DNA from: Pyrococcus horikoshii OT3
GTDB taxonomy: Archaea > Methanobacteriota_B > Thermococci > Thermococcales > Thermococcaceae
Assembly: GCF_000011105.1 (NCBI RefSeq)
Contig: NC_000961.1
Location: 248,001-312,000 of the forward strand
DNA length: 64,000 bases
Reading direction: 5' to 3'
Within the stretch, counting starts at the first letter, position 1; each line of letters opens with the position of its first letter. This document shows, piece after piece, positions 15,038 to 26,135 of this stretch. A program made the translations under genes and the position numbers. The notes beneath the pieces are model-generated. The model did not search any database, was not told where the DNA came from, and saw only the letters and a list, made by a program, of their open reading frames with translations.

Positions 15038-17785
15038 ATGGAGTTCATAATGAAGACAAGAATGTTCGAGGAAGAGGGGTGGATAAGGAAGAAGTGTAAG
15101 GTCTGCGGTAAGCCCTTCTGGACTCTTGATCCTGATAGGGAAACCTGTGGAGACCCTCCATGTGACGAGTATCAGTTCATCGGAAAGCCAGGAATACCCA
15201 GGAAATACACCTTAGATGAGATGCGTGAGAAGTTCCTTAGATTCTTTGAGAAGCATGAGATTTATCCTCATGGTAGGGTGAAGAGGTATCCAGTCCTTCC
15301 CAGGTGGAGAGATGACGTTCTTTTAGTGGGAGCTTCTATAATGGATTTCCAGCCCTGGGTAATAAGTGGTGAAGCCGATCCCCCAGCTAATCCACTAGTG
15401 ATATCCCAGCCTTCTATAAGGTTCACGGATATAGACAACGTAGGAATAACTGGAAGACATTTCACTATTTTCGAGATGATGGCTCATCATGCCTTCAACT
15501 ATCCAGGAAAGCCGATATACTGGATGGATGAAACCGTTGAGCTAGCCTTTGAGTTCTTCACAAAGGAGTTGAAGATGAAGCCTGAGGATATAACCTTCAA
15601 GGAGAACCCCTGGGCTGGTGGAGGAAATGCTGGGCCCGCATTCGAAGTACTCTATAGAGGTTTAGAGGTTGCAACCTTGGTATTCATGCAGTACAAGAAG
15701 GCCCCGGAGAACGCTCCCCAGGATCAGGTGGTTGTTATAAAGGGGGAGAAGTATATTCCTATGGAAACGAAGGTTGTAGATACGGGATATGGCCTTGAAA
15801 GACTCGTTTGGATGAGCCAAGGAACCCCAACTGCGTACGATGCAGTCTTAGGTTATGTAGTTGAGCCGTTGAAGAAGATGGCCGGTATTGAGAAGATAGA
15901 TGAAAAGATCCTCATGGAGAACTCACGCTTAGCTGGAATGTTCGATATAGAAGATCTGGGAGACTTACGCTACTTAAGGGAGCAAGTTGCTAAGAGGGTT
16001 GGAATAACTGTCGAGGAACTTGAGAAGGCCATAAGGCCCTATGAGCTTATATATGCAATAGCGGATCACACGAAAGCATTAACCTTCATGTTAGCTGATG
16101 GTGTTGTTCCCTCTAACGTAAAGGCTGGGTACTTAGCAAGACTCCTTATAAGGAAGAGTATAAGGCATTTAAGAGAGTTAGGGCTTGAAGTTCCTTTAAG
16201 TGAGATAGTCGCTTTGCATATTAAAGAACTTCACAAGACGTTCCCCGAGTTTAAGGAGATGGAGGATATTATTCTTGAGATGATCGAACTTGAAGAGAAG
16301 AAGTATGCGGAGACGCTTAGAAGGGGTAGTGACCTTGTAAGGAGGGAGATTGCGAAGCTGAAGAAGAAGGGTATAAAGGAGATACCCGTGGAAAAGCTTG
16401 TAACCTTCTATGAGAGTCATGGCCTAACGCCTGAGATAGTCAAGGAGATCGCTGAAAAAGAGGGGGTTAAGGTAAACATCCCCGACAATTTCTACAGCAT
16501 GGTGGCTAAAGAAGCTGAAAGAACTAAGGAAGAGAAGGGAGAAGAACTAGTTGATTTTGAGCTACTTAAGGATCTACCAGACACGAGGAGACTTTATTAT
16601 GAGGATCCCTTTATGAAAGAGTTTGATGCCAAGGTTCTTAGGGTAATTAAGGATTGGGTTATCCTAGATGCCACGGCATTCTATCCGGAGGGTGGAGGGC
16701 AACCCTACGATACGGGTGTCTTAATCGTTAATGGAAGGGAAGTCAAGGTCACGAACGTTCAGAAGGTTGGGAAGGTTATAATCCACAAGGTTGAGGATCC
16801 AGGGGCGTTTAAGGAGGGAATGATAGTTCACGGGAAGATAGATTGGAAGAGAAGGATTCAGCACATGAGGCACCATACTGGAACTCACGTTCTCATGGGG
16901 GCCTTGGTCAGAGTTCTGGGGAGGCACGTGTGGCAAGCAGGTTCACAACTCACTACCGATTGGGCGAGATTGGATATAAGCCATTACAAGAGAATTAGTG
17001 AAGAGGAACTTAAGGAAATTGAGATGCTGGCTAATAGGATAGTCATGGAGGACAGAAAGGTGACGTGGGAGTGGTTGCCAAGAACTACAGCAGAGCAGAA
17101 GTATGGCTTTAGACTTTACCAGGGTGGAGTAGTTCCTGGGAGGGAGATTAGGGTTGTAAAAATAGAGGATTGGGATGTCCAAGCTTGCGGTGGAACTCAC
17201 CTACCGAGCACAGGCTTGGTTGGTCCGATTAAAATACTTAGGACTGAGAGAATACAGGATGGAGTTGAGAGGATAATATTCGCTTGCGGTGAAGCTGCGA
17301 TAAGAGAGTGGCAGAAGGAAAGGGATCTGTTAAAGAAAGCTAGTAACGTTTTAAGGGTTCCCCCAGAGAAGCTTCCAGAAACAGCTGAGAGATTTTTCAA
17401 TGAATGGAAAGAGGCAAGAAAGGAAGTAGATAAGCTTAAGAAGGAGCTAGCTAGGCTCTTAGTTTACGAGCTTGAGTCTAAAATGCAAAAGATCGGGAGT
17501 ATAGAATTCATAGGGGAAGTAGTTGAGGGAAGCATGGAAGATTTGAGGGAACTCGTTGAGAAGCTTAAGAAACCGAAAAGGGTTGTTGTTTTAATATCGA
17601 GGGATGGCTACTTCGCGGTTTCCGTGGGGAGCGAGGTTGGTGTTGAAGCCAACGAGTTAGCCAAGAAGATAACATTAATAGCCGGCGGAGGAGGTGGAGG
17701 AAGAAGGGATATTGCCCAGGGTAAAGTAAAGGATATCAGCAAGGCAAAAGATGTTATTGAGAGCATTAAATCTATGTTCTCTTAG
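15038..17785 (+). CDS. alaS: Alanyl-tRNA synthetase, archaeal type
   Basis: 915 residues, ATG at 15038 behind GGGGTGG. The archaeal N-terminal extension with a zinc-like cluster (CKVCGKPFW and CGDPPCDEY) precedes the class II aminoacylation core ([20 protein letters not shown] region, [14 protein letters not shown], and [16 protein letters not shown]). The editing domain carries HxxxH at His613/His617 ([10 protein letters not shown]) and Cys717/His721 (CGGTH), the metal site that hydrolyses Ser- and Gly-tRNA-Ala. The C-terminal DHHA1/C-Ala domain ends with the glycine-rich GGGGGGRRD stretch. It charges tRNA-Ala through the G3:U70 pair. Its stop overlaps the next gene on the other strand by 4 nt. 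Confidence 0.97.
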
Positions 17786-18237
17786 CTTTTCTCTTTTCTT
17801 GGAATCAGGTAAATCGTATATTCAGCATTCCAAAATGGTAGCTTTGTCGTTTTTATTTTTATATAATATTCACCTTCTTCCCTGTACAATCTTTCTGTTT
17901 TATCCTTTGGAAGCTGGAAGTTAACTATAAGTTCCGTATTCCCAGATATTTTTGTGGAGAACGTATTCTCCCCTCTAAGTTCTTTTCCATTTTTCTTGAT
18001 GAGATATTTTGTACCTTCTGGAAATTCTATCTCAAGTGTAAAGTCGGAGATCTTTGGCTTTATTGTTAGGGTAAATAATCCCCATCCATCCTTTTCGACT
18101 ATTGTTACTGTCTTATTGTTCATTAGAAATATCTCGGCCGAACCTTCAACGTACGCTGGCGGGATACTGGCCGTTTTCATAGCGTAAACTAAGACGGCAA
18201 CTAGTATTACTGCAAGGGTTACGATCTTTTTGTCCAT
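17782..18237 (-). CDS. Hypothetical protein with N-terminal membrane anchor
   Basis: 151 residues from ATG 18237 with GGAGGTG upstream; the GTG at 18246 overlaps that site and is less likely. [19 protein letters not shown] is a signal anchor. The remaining 130 residues look like a beta-sandwich outside the cell ([38 protein letters not shown]), with one sequon and no Cys. I do not recognise a family. It converges on alaS and lies between alaS and ttuA, with no operon partner. Confidence 0.65.
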
Positions 18238-18293
18238 CTTCACCACCTCCCTGAAATAGAGTGGATTATGTTATTTTATAAATTAAGTTTATC

Positions 18294-18354
18294 CCCCTCA
18301 GATAGGGGGGCTTTCATCATCTCTCAGGGCCCAAAAGGCTCTTCATCGGTTGAA
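18294..18354 (-). ncRNA. C/D box sRNA (candidate 3), overlapping the 3' end of ttuA
   Basis: On the minus strand: a weak C box CCGATGA (18349-18343), a 15-nt spacer, D' box CTGA (18327-18324), GAG, a perfect C' box ATGATGA (18320-18314), a 12-nt guide AAGCCCCCCTAT and D box CTGA (18301-18298). The D'-C' gap of three bases and the 12-nt guide agree with the two clear sRNAs in this window. The D' box contains the TGA stop of ttuA, so the 5' half is coding. Against it: the first C box is degenerate, and CCCCC/GGGGG around the D box can form a hairpin that might instead end the ttuA message. Confidence 0.5.
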
Positions 18355-19256
18355 CTTACCTTGAAGTTTATCTCCTTTTTTAGCCCCCAGAATTTACAAA
18401 ACGCACAGATATCTCCACTCGATGGCATTCTACAAATTTTGCATTCTTTAATCTCCTTTTCCTTGATTTCAGGTTCAAAGAGCTTCTTCTTTTTTAAGTA
18501 TCCCCTCACGAAGTTGAACTTCGTTCCTGGCCTTTTCTCTTCAAGTTCATTAAGTACTCCCTTCATATCCAGGGTTGTTGCCCCTCTTGCGTAGGGGCAC
18601 TCTTCTACTATATACTCTAACCCTACGGCCAAAGCATAGGCTACAACTTCCCTTTCTGTGACTTCATATAGGGGTTTTACCTTTTTAATGAACTTTCCCT
18701 GTTGTGGGAGTATGGGACCACCCTTAGCCAGGTACTCTGTATTCCAGTGGAGTATATTGTTCAAAAGGAAGCTCGCTTCATCGTCAAGGTTATGCCCAGT
18801 CGCTATAGCATCGAACCCATTGTCATATGCGAACTTATTCATTATATACCTCTTCGTTAGCCCACAATACGAGCATGGTGGTCTTCTTGTTTTCACTTCC
18901 CCTATTCCATATCCAAGTATTTCCTTTATCCTAACTATATGGAGAGGGGCTCCAATAAGTTTACATTGCTTCTTCGCGTACTCTTCACTCTTCTCCGAGT
19001 ACCCACTAATTCCAAGGTTTATGTGGAGGCACTCTATATTGTAACCCAGTTTTTTCAGCACGTATGCTGTAACTGCTGAATCTTTTCCTCCACTTACCGC
19101 AACGAGGATCCTCTCATCTTTTGTGAGTAGCTTATATCTCTCTATTGTTCTCGACACCTTTCTCTCAAAATATTCCTTAAAATGCTCTTCACATAGGTAC
19201 ATCTTTGGGTAATGAATCTTGATATACGCTTCCCTTGAGCAGAATTTACATTTCAT
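18324..19256 (-). CDS. ttuA: tRNA 2-thiouridine synthetase TtuA (position 54)
   Basis: 310 residues. Zinc finger at the N-terminus (CKFC at 3-6, C22 and H25), the PP-loop SGGKDSA at 55-61, and the Fe-S ligand set Cys128/Cys131 (PPCSYC) and Cys220 (EECPYA), then a C-terminal zinc finger (CKIC at 272-275, CAFC at 284-287). These are the features of TtuA, which adenylates U54 of tRNA and inserts sulphur to give s2T/m5s2U54, stabilising tRNA at high temperature; the [4Fe-4S] cluster is used in the sulphur step. It matches my memory of P. horikoshii PH0300, studied structurally. The sulphur carrier TtuB is not in this window. A candidate C/D sRNA overlaps its stop. Confidence 0.93.
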   Translation of the reverse strand: MKCKFCSREAYIKIHYPKMYLCEEHFKEYFERKVSRTIERYKLLTKDERILVAVSGGKDSAVTAYVLKKLGYNIECLHINLGISGYSEKSEEYAKKQCKLIGAPLHIVRIKEILGYGIGEVKTRRPPCSYCGLTKRYIMNKFAYDNGFDAIATGHNLDDEASFLLNNILHWNTEYLAKGGPILPQQGKFIKKVKPLYEVTEREVVAYALAVGLEYIVEECPYARGATTLDMKGVLNELEEKRPGTKFNFVRGYLKKKKLFEPEIKEKEIKECKICRMPSSGDICAFCKFWGLKKEINFKVSSTDEEPFGP

Positions 19257-19331
19257 AACTCTTCCCTCCGAGTTCTAATAAAGGGTAATCTTTAAATTTT
19301 CCTTACTTAAAATTGTGGGTAGGTGAAATAA

Positions 19332-20474
19332 ATGAATGTGCTCCTTGAGCTTGCAATAATTTTAGTAGTCGCTAAACTTTTTGGGTATTTAATGGTTAAG
19401 CTTGGGTTTCCGGCGGCATTAGGTCAACTCATCGGTGGGATAATAATTGGACCTTCCCTTTTAAACATTGTAGAGTACAGCCAGGAAGTAAGGTTCCTTG
19501 CTGAGCTTGGCGTCATTATATTACTATTCCTGGCCGGCCTTGAAACAGATGTTGAGGAATTTAAGCACGTGGGTTTATCAGCATTTATAGTGGCTACGAT
19601 GGGAGTTTTTGTCCCATTCCTTCTCGGGTATTTGATTGCAATTGTTTATGGGTATAGGAGCTTGGCGGCCCTTTTTCTTGGTGGTATCCTAACCGCGACG
19701 AGCGTTGGGCTTACAACTAGCATTTTGATGGAGATGAAGAAGTTAAGGACTAAGGTTGGGACGACCATTTTAGCTGCGGCCATAGTGGATGACGTTCTTG
19801 GGATAATAATCCTTACAATACTTGTTGCAATGAGCAGTAGGGGCAGGGTAGAAATATTTGATATAGAGATAATTCTCGCGGAGGTTATAATATTCTTCCT
19901 GCTTGGGATTTTTATTGGTCATCCCATAGTGAAGGAAGTTCTAATGCTGTCCGAAAAAATTACCCTCCCTGAAACGGTAACTACCTTCGCAATAGTGATA
20001 ATGCTTCTCTTTGCCTATCTAGCAGAGAAATTCCAGCTTGCTGGAATTACCGGGGCCTATCTAGCAGGTCTCCTAGTTTCAATGAGTGAAGGTTCAAAGA
20101 AGGTAACCGACAAGATGATGACCATTGGATACTCGCTTTTCATTCCCATCTTCTTGGTTAGTATAGGAATAGAGACTGATATAAAGGTTTTAGCTACTGC
20201 TGGGGTATTTGCTATCGTTTACTCATTAATTGCCATAATAGGAAAAATCCAGGGGTGTGGGTTTGGAGCTTTGGTAACTAAGTTCAAACCAGCTGAAGCT
20301 CTGCAGGTTGGAATAGGCATGATACCCAGGATGGAGGTTGCCCTAATAATTGCGAATGTTGGATTAAAAGAAGGGATACTAACAAGGGGAACCCTAGCAA
20401 TTCCCGTAACTATGGTTGTTGTTACCACCTTGGTGACTCCATTCCTACTTAAATTAGCCTTTTCGCGAGGTTAA
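19332..20474 (+). CDS. Na+/H+ antiporter of the CPA2 (NapA/KefB-like) family
   Basis: 380 residues, nearly all membrane-spanning with about 12 helices. The family hallmarks are GQLIGGIIIGPSLL near residue 31, the unwound-helix segment FLAGLETDVEEF near 66, and the ion-binding Asp pair in AAAIVDDVLGIII (Asp153 and Asp154), characteristic of electrogenic Na+/H+ exchange. No C-terminal TrkA-N domain is present, so it is the short transporter type rather than a Kef channel. AGGTGAAATA precedes the ATG. It converges with the flavoprotein gene, their ends overlapping by 4 nt. Likely role: sodium and pH homeostasis. Confidence 0.88.
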   Translation: MNVLLELAIILVVAKLFGYLMVKLGFPAALGQLIGGIIIGPSLLNIVEYSQEVRFLAELGVIILLFLAGLETDVEEFKHVGLSAFIVATMGVFVPFLLGYLIAIVYGYRSLAALFLGGILTATSVGLTTSILMEMKKLRTKVGTTILAAAIVDDVLGIIILTILVAMSSRGRVEIFDIEIILAEVIIFFLLGIFIGHPIVKEVLMLSEKITLPETVTTFAIVIMLLFAYLAEKFQLAGITGAYLAGLLVSMSEGSKKVTDKMMTIGYSLFIPIFLVSIGIETDIKVLATAGVFAIVYSLIAIIGKIQGCGFGALVTKFKPAEALQVGIGMIPRMEVALIIANVGLKEGILTRGTLAIPVTMVVVTTLVTPFLLKLAFSRG

Positions 20475-21925
20475 TATTCTGGCTCTAGGTTTTCTATTTT
20501 CTCCTTCCAATTTCCTGGCTTTTTGAAGTCTTTTAGGTTGTAGAGTCCCTCCTTAACTAGAATACCCCTAGCGGCCATTATTCCCGTTGCAGCTGCATTT
20601 ACGATATCTCTACTCAATCCGGCCCCATCGCCAGCTGCGAACACATTCTCTATGTTCGTTTCTAGAAGCTCGTTAACTTCAACTCTCATAGCATAGTATT
20701 TAATTTCGGGAGCGTAAAGCAATGTATGGTCGCTTGCAACTCCAGGAATTACCTTATCTAACCTCTCCAATCCCTCGATTATATTGGTAACAACTCTATG
20801 AGGAAGGGCCATTGCTATGTCTCCCGGTGTAACGTGCTTTAAAGTTGGTTCAACATCACTCTTCCTAATCCTGGACCAGGTACTTCTCCTCCCCCTTCTT
20901 AAATCTCCAAGTCTCTGAATTATGGGTTTTCCTCCTCCAATGGTAGTGGCTAACTGAGCTATGCTCTTTCCATATGCTGTTGTATCTTCAACGGGTTCAG
21001 TAAGTTCAATTCTCGTAAGTAAGGCAAAATTGGTATTATTGCTCTTCTTTTCTCTCATTGAATGCCCGTTGACCCCAACGTAGTTATCGTATCTCTCTTC
21101 TACTACGAACCCGTAGGGGTTAGTGCAGAAAGTCCTCACGAAGTCATCATAAGTATCCGTGTAAATGTGGAACTTAGGATCATGGTTTATGCTCGTGATG
21201 GGTTCCATGACTATAGCTGGAACTTCAACTCTAACGCCAACGTCTATTGGCCCATGTCTCGCTTTAAGACCTATCTTTTTAGCAACTTCGTGGAACCAAT
21301 CTGCTCCTCCCCTCCCTGGGGCGACTATTATGTACCTTGCATTTATCGTGAAGGTATCCTTGCCCCTTCTAACCTTTACCCAGCCTTTATTAAATTCGAG
21401 GGCCTTAGTCCATAGAAGAAACTTTACCCCCTTTTTTTCGAGGTAATTCTTTATGCTCTTTATAACCTTAGGCGTATTATCACTTCCTATGTGCCTTTGA
21501 ATTATTGGAATAAATTTAACACCAGCTTGGGCTGCTTTCCTTTCCCAGTACTTTATCTGTTCAGGATCGCCTTTGTAAAGGTTTCTGGGTGCTTCATGCC
21601 TCAGTAAAATCTGATCTACTTCCCACACGAGTTGCCAAGAATAGTTTTCATCGTTCGTAAGCTCGGTTAAGTCTCCACCAATGTCGGGTCTCAAGTTAAC
21701 GGTTCCATCGCTTAATCCACCCGCTCCTCCAACTCCACTCATTATGTGACAAGGTTTGCATCCAATACAGTAGCCAAGCTCATACATAGGGCAGACTCTC
21801 TGATCAACATCCCCACCTTCCTCGATAATGAGAACTTTAAGGTTACTTTTTTCAACGAGTTCGTAAGCGGCAAAAAGACCTGCAGGACCTGCTCCAATAA
21901 TAACGACATCAAACTTTTCTTCCAT
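20471..21925 (-). CDS. FAD-dependent dehydrogenase (COG2509-like)
   Basis: 484 residues. N-terminal Rossmann FAD site VVIIGAGPAGLFAAYEL with GAGPAG at 11-16, then EEGGDVDQRVCPMYELGYCIGCKPCHIMSGVGGAGGLSDG in part: this Cys-rich segment and the GGAGGLSDG motif mark the COG2509 type of uncharacterised FAD dehydrogenases. A second dinucleotide contact appears as YIIVAPGRGGADW and a C-terminal FAD motif as NVFAAGDGAGLSRDIVNAAATG. Substrate unknown; the CIGCKPC cluster could be redox-active or hold a metal. Single gene, its promoter lies in the AT-rich gap to the phosphoesterase gene. Confidence 0.85.
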   Translation of the reverse strand: MEEKFDVVIIGAGPAGLFAAYELVEKSNLKVLIIEEGGDVDQRVCPMYELGYCIGCKPCHIMSGVGGAGGLSDGTVNLRPDIGGDLTELTNDENYSWQLVWEVDQILLRHEAPRNLYKGDPEQIKYWERKAAQAGVKFIPIIQRHIGSDNTPKVIKSIKNYLEKKGVKFLLWTKALEFNKGWVKVRRGKDTFTINARYIIVAPGRGGADWFHEVAKKIGLKARHGPIDVGVRVEVPAIVMEPITSINHDPKFHIYTDTYDDFVRTFCTNPYGFVVEERYDNYVGVNGHSMREKKSNNTNFALLTRIELTEPVEDTTAYGKSIAQLATTIGGGKPIIQRLGDLRRGRRSTWSRIRKSDVEPTLKHVTPGDIAMALPHRVVTNIIEGLERLDKVIPGVASDHTLLYAPEIKYYAMRVEVNELLETNIENVFAAGDGAGLSRDIVNAAATGIMAARGILVKEGLYNLKDFKKPGNWKEKIENLEPEY

Positions 21926-22084
21926 ATTTCCCTACCCTATCCCCTCCTCGTATGTTTATAAAATTTTTGGCAAAATTTTTCTATCTATTTTCCTGCTTAT
22001 ACACAAATTTGCACATTAAATCTCTCATGTTTATATTTAGAACCTTTATCTTTAGTTACCTAATGGGAACTCTGGGGTGAGCAT

Positions 22085-22726
22085 ATGAGGATCGTGGCCG
22101 TCACCGATATCCATGGTAATATGGCTTCAACTGTAGCACTAGCCAATATACTAAAAAAGATAGAGGCCGAGCTGTTGTTAATAGCTGGAGATATAACTCA
22201 CTTCAGTGGGGGAGAAATTGCTAAACAAATCCTGGAGCCTCTTCTGAAGCTTGGAGTTAGGGTTCTAGCTGTAATGGGAAACTGTGATGGGAAGGATGTT
22301 CCAAAAGTTTTAGATGAGCTGGGAATAAATGTGCATAACGCCAGGGTAGAGGTAAAAAAGGTTGGAGTTGTGGGGTTTGGAGGATCTAGTGTGACCCCCT
22401 TCTCTACAATATGGGAATTCTCAGAGGAGGAGATATACTCTTCGCTGAAGAGGAACTATAGGAGTGGTGATATAGTCCTCACCCATGCACCCCCATACAG
22501 AACTAGGATAGATAAAACATTTTCTGGCATACATGCCGGAAGTAAGGGGTTAAGAAAGTTCATAGAGGAAGAACAGCCTCCAATTTGTATTTGTGGACAT
22601 ATTCATGAGGCCAGGGGAATTGATAAAATTGGAGAAACTTTAGTCGTAAATCCTGGTCCCTTATCAAGGAGATATTATGCTGTAATAGATTCCGAAACTT
22701 GGGAGGTGAAGCTGGAGAGGTTATAA
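22085..22726 (+). CDS. Calcineurin-like metallophosphoesterase
   Basis: 213 residues, start at ATG 22085 after GGGGTGAGCAT. All five metallophosphatase blocks are visible: DIHGN (8-12), GDITHF, GNCDG, THAPPY and CGHIHEARG, supplying the Asp, His and Asn ligands of a two-metal centre. The small, single-domain form is typical of archaeal YfcE/MJ0936-like phosphodiesterases that act on small phosphodiesters or nucleotides; the physiological substrate is unknown. A TATA-like TTTATATT lies near 22030. Acylphosphatase follows after 31 nt, likely in the same transcript. Confidence 0.9.
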   Translation: MRIVAVTDIHGNMASTVALANILKKIEAELLLIAGDITHFSGGEIAKQILEPLLKLGVRVLAVMGNCDGKDVPKVLDELGINVHNARVEVKKVGVVGFGGSSVTPFSTIWEFSEEEIYSSLKRNYRSGDIVLTHAPPYRTRIDKTFSGIHAGSKGLRKFIEEEQPPICICGHIHEARGIDKIGETLVVNPGPLSRRYYAVIDSETWEVKLERL

Positions 22727-22757
22727 ACGGTAAAGTAAATCTTAGGTGGGGAGTGGT

Positions 22758-23033
22758 ATGGCCATAGTTAGGGCTCACCTTAAGATATATGGAAGGGTTC
22801 AGGGAGTTGGATTTAGGTGGAGCATGCAGAGGGAGGCAAGAAAGCTTGGCGTTAACGGTTGGGTAAGAAACCTTCCAGATGGTAGTGTTGAAGCCGTTCT
22901 AGAGGGTGATGAGGAAAGGGTTGAAGCCCTAATAGGATGGGCCCATCAAGGGCCTCCACTGGCAAGGGTTACAAGGGTTGAAGTTAAATGGGAGCAACCA
23001 AAAGGAGAAAAGGGCTTCAGGATCGTTGGGTGA
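22758..23033 (+). CDS. acyP: Acylphosphatase
   Basis: 91 residues from ATG 22758. The complete small alpha/beta sandwich: substrate loop GRVQGVGFR with catalytic Arg20 and the YVRN-like [11 protein letters not shown] with catalytic Asn38, ending GFRIVG. It hydrolyses carboxyl-phosphate bonds such as acetyl phosphate, 1,3-bisphosphoglycerate and carbamoyl phosphate. The sequence agrees with my memory of the crystallised P. horikoshii enzyme. Its last 17 bases overlap the 3' end of the facing regulator gene. Confidence 0.97.
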   Translation: MAIVRAHLKIYGRVQGVGFRWSMQREARKLGVNGWVRNLPDGSVEAVLEGDEERVEALIGWAHQGPPLARVTRVEVKWEQPKGEKGFRIVG

Positions 23034-23601
23034 GCGAAATTTTCCTGGGACAGTACTTGACTTCACACTTCGGGCATATCATTTTCTCTTTATCCTTTTC
23101 TGACGTTCTTATGACTATCTTCTCAATAGTGTTGGTCTTCTTTAGCTCGGCTATCATATCAAAGGGTAGCACACCTTCAATTACAATGTACACCTTAGCT
23201 TTTCCCTCATAAGTATTCGTTCCAAATATCTCAATCACCCTGATCCTTCTTTTGGCCAGCCCATTAAGGACCATAGCTACAGTACTCTCGTAAGCCTTCT
23301 TGCTAATCGTGAGCTCAAGAACTTCCCATCCCATCAGGGGAGCTATGGAAATCAAGCTCTGCCTCGGGGCTAAATTTTCAAAGAGTATCTTCAAGGCCGG
23401 TTTAGACTCTATGTATTCTATCGTATGATAAACAATCTTCCTGTTTACCCCAGTTACCTCGGCTATTCCTGTTATTGGAACCTCAACATCTTTCACATAA
23501 ATTTTCCCATTCTTAACTGAGAGCCCCGCCTCCCATAGGAACTTAACAACCTTCTTTCTCGCTGGATACCCCCTGAAGTATTCCTCGAGTATATGTATCA
23601 T
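23017..23601 (-). CDS. Regulator with HTH and ACT-like domain (COG2150-like)
   Basis: 194 residues from ATG 23601 (AGAGGTGA five bases upstream). Residues 1-60 contain a helix-turn-helix ([25 protein letters not shown]); residues 75-160 form an ACT-like fold ([40 protein letters not shown]), which binds amino acids or other small ligands in many regulators. The C-terminus carries a small Cys cluster, CPKCEVKYC, probably a zinc site. COG2150 proteins are predicted regulators of amino-acid metabolism in archaea. It faces acyP with a 17-nt antiparallel overlap and is divergent from guaB, whose promoter is adjacent, so control of guaB is possible but unproven. Confidence 0.78.
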   Translation of the reverse strand: MIHILEEYFRGYPARKKVVKFLWEAGLSVKNGKIYVKDVEVPITGIAEVTGVNRKIVYHTIEYIESKPALKILFENLAPRQSLISIAPLMGWEVLELTISKKAYESTVAMVLNGLAKRRIRVIEIFGTNTYEGKAKVYIVIEGVLPFDMIAELKKTNTIEKIVIRTSEKDKEKMICPKCEVKYCPRKISLTQRS

Positions 23602-23670
23602 TTCTGTCACCTCTTACTCATGATTGTGTAAAAATGTATATTTAAATTTTACCTTCCCATAGGTCGACAA

Positions 23671-23681
23671 GTTTTTTATAC
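23671..23681 (+). promoter_or_regulatory. Probable TATA box of guaB
   Basis: TTTTTTATACC lies about 45 bp ahead of the guaB ATG (23723), leaving a leader of about 20 nt that holds GAGGAGGAGAGG. On the other strand the spacer serves the ACT regulator. Confidence 0.5.
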
Positions 23682-23692
23682 CCCTCAATTAG

Positions 23693-25183
<1,491 letters not shown>

Positions 25184-25231
25184 ATTTTATTTTTAATCTT
25201 TTTGAAGTTTAATATTCTATTGATGTGATTT

Positions 25232-25264
25232 ATGATAATTACAAAAAGATTTAAAAATTATCAT
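25232..25264. repeat. Inverted repeat across the endonuclease promoter
   Basis: ATGATAATT (25232-25240) and AATTATCAT (25256-25264) are exact 9-bp inverted arms with a 15-bp centre that contains the TATA element TTTAAAAA. The centre of the TATA box lies about 25 bp ahead of the ATG at 25279, so the mRNA would be leaderless. A protein bound to the arms would occlude the TATA box. Confidence 0.5.
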
Positions 25265-25278
25265 GATTAGTTGTAAGT

Positions 25279-26112
25279 ATGCTCACGCTAAAGGATCTTG
25301 GACAGGAGGAGCTTTTAGAACTTCTGGAGTACGTTAAAGAGCTTAGAAGTACGGGGTTGAGCTATTCTAAAATAGCAAAAAGAATCGCTGAAGAAAGAGG
25401 TGTGAAAGTATCCAAGACAACCGTGTTGAGATGGTGTAAAGGGAAGCATAACCCTTTTGGGAAGATTAAAGTTGTTAATTTGAAACCATCTCCTCCCTTA
25501 GCTTATATCGTTGGAGTATACTTTGGTGATGGTAGCATTAGTTTGAACGATTATAAATACCGGATTCGCTTGAAAGTCGTAGATAAGGAGTTCGCTGAGG
25601 CATTTGCTGAGGCTTTGAGAGAAATAGGGACTAATCCTCAATTTTATGAGGAAAGCGATGGACGTAGAAAACGATTCGTTGCTGAAGCTACGAGTAAATC
25701 CCTTTATAAATTTTTAGAAAAGCCTAAGGAAGAGCTATTTGAAGTTGCAAAAGCTTATCCGAGGGAGTTTTTGAAAGGGTTCTTTGATAGCGAGGGTTAC
25801 GTTTATTTGGATCCAAAAACTAAGAAAATTTCATATGTTTCAGTTTGGAACTATGAGTTGGAACTCTTAGAGTTTTCTCAAGGGCTCTTATCATGTTTAG
25901 GAATACACTCAAAGATACGAGCATCAAAGAAAGCTGGAAGTAGAGTCCTAATTAGAGGGGAACAGTATTCATATAAGAAGAACCTCTATGAGCTTAGAAT
26001 ATATAGGGTGGAGAGTGTGAGACGTTTTGCCAAAGAGGTTGGATTCACGATTTCAAGGAAACAGAATAAGCTAAGAGAATGGTTACTAATCAAATTTAAC
26101 GAACATTTATGA
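25279..26112 (+). CDS. Free-standing LAGLIDADG homing endonuclease with N-terminal HTH
   Basis: 277 residues. Residues 20-55 are a resolvase-like HTH (TGLSYSKIAKRIAEERGVKVSKTTVLRW). Two LAGLIDADG helices follow: LAYIVGVYFGDG (74-85) and FLKGFFDSEG (164-173), each ending in the acidic metal ligand, so a monomeric pseudo-dimeric endonuclease with both active-site acids intact. It is not in an intron or intein: guaB upstream and tRNA-Met downstream are both complete. Promoter in the inverted repeat above, probably leaderless. It could be a free-standing mobile endonuclease or a domesticated DNA-binding protein. The gene sits 23 nt from the tRNA on the facing strand, a typical integration neighbourhood. 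Confidence 0.85.
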   Translation: MLTLKDLGQEELLELLEYVKELRSTGLSYSKIAKRIAEERGVKVSKTTVLRWCKGKHNPFGKIKVVNLKPSPPLAYIVGVYFGDGSISLNDYKYRIRLKVVDKEFAEAFAEALREIGTNPQFYEESDGRRKRFVAEATSKSLYKFLEKPKEELFEVAKAYPREFLKGFFDSEGYVYLDPKTKKISYVSVWNYELELLEFSQGLLSCLGIHSKIRASKKAGSRVLIRGEQYSYKKNLYELRIYRVESVRRFAKEVGFTISRKQNKLREWLLIKFNEHL

Positions 26113-26135
26113 ACCCCAATGTACAAAAATGAGCA

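Noticed and set aside
18296-18310. CCCCC/GGGGG hairpin as an intrinsic terminator of ttuA
   Set aside because: No T run follows on the minus strand; the C'/D box spacing fits a guide RNA as well. Left open in the sRNA entry rather than called as a terminator.
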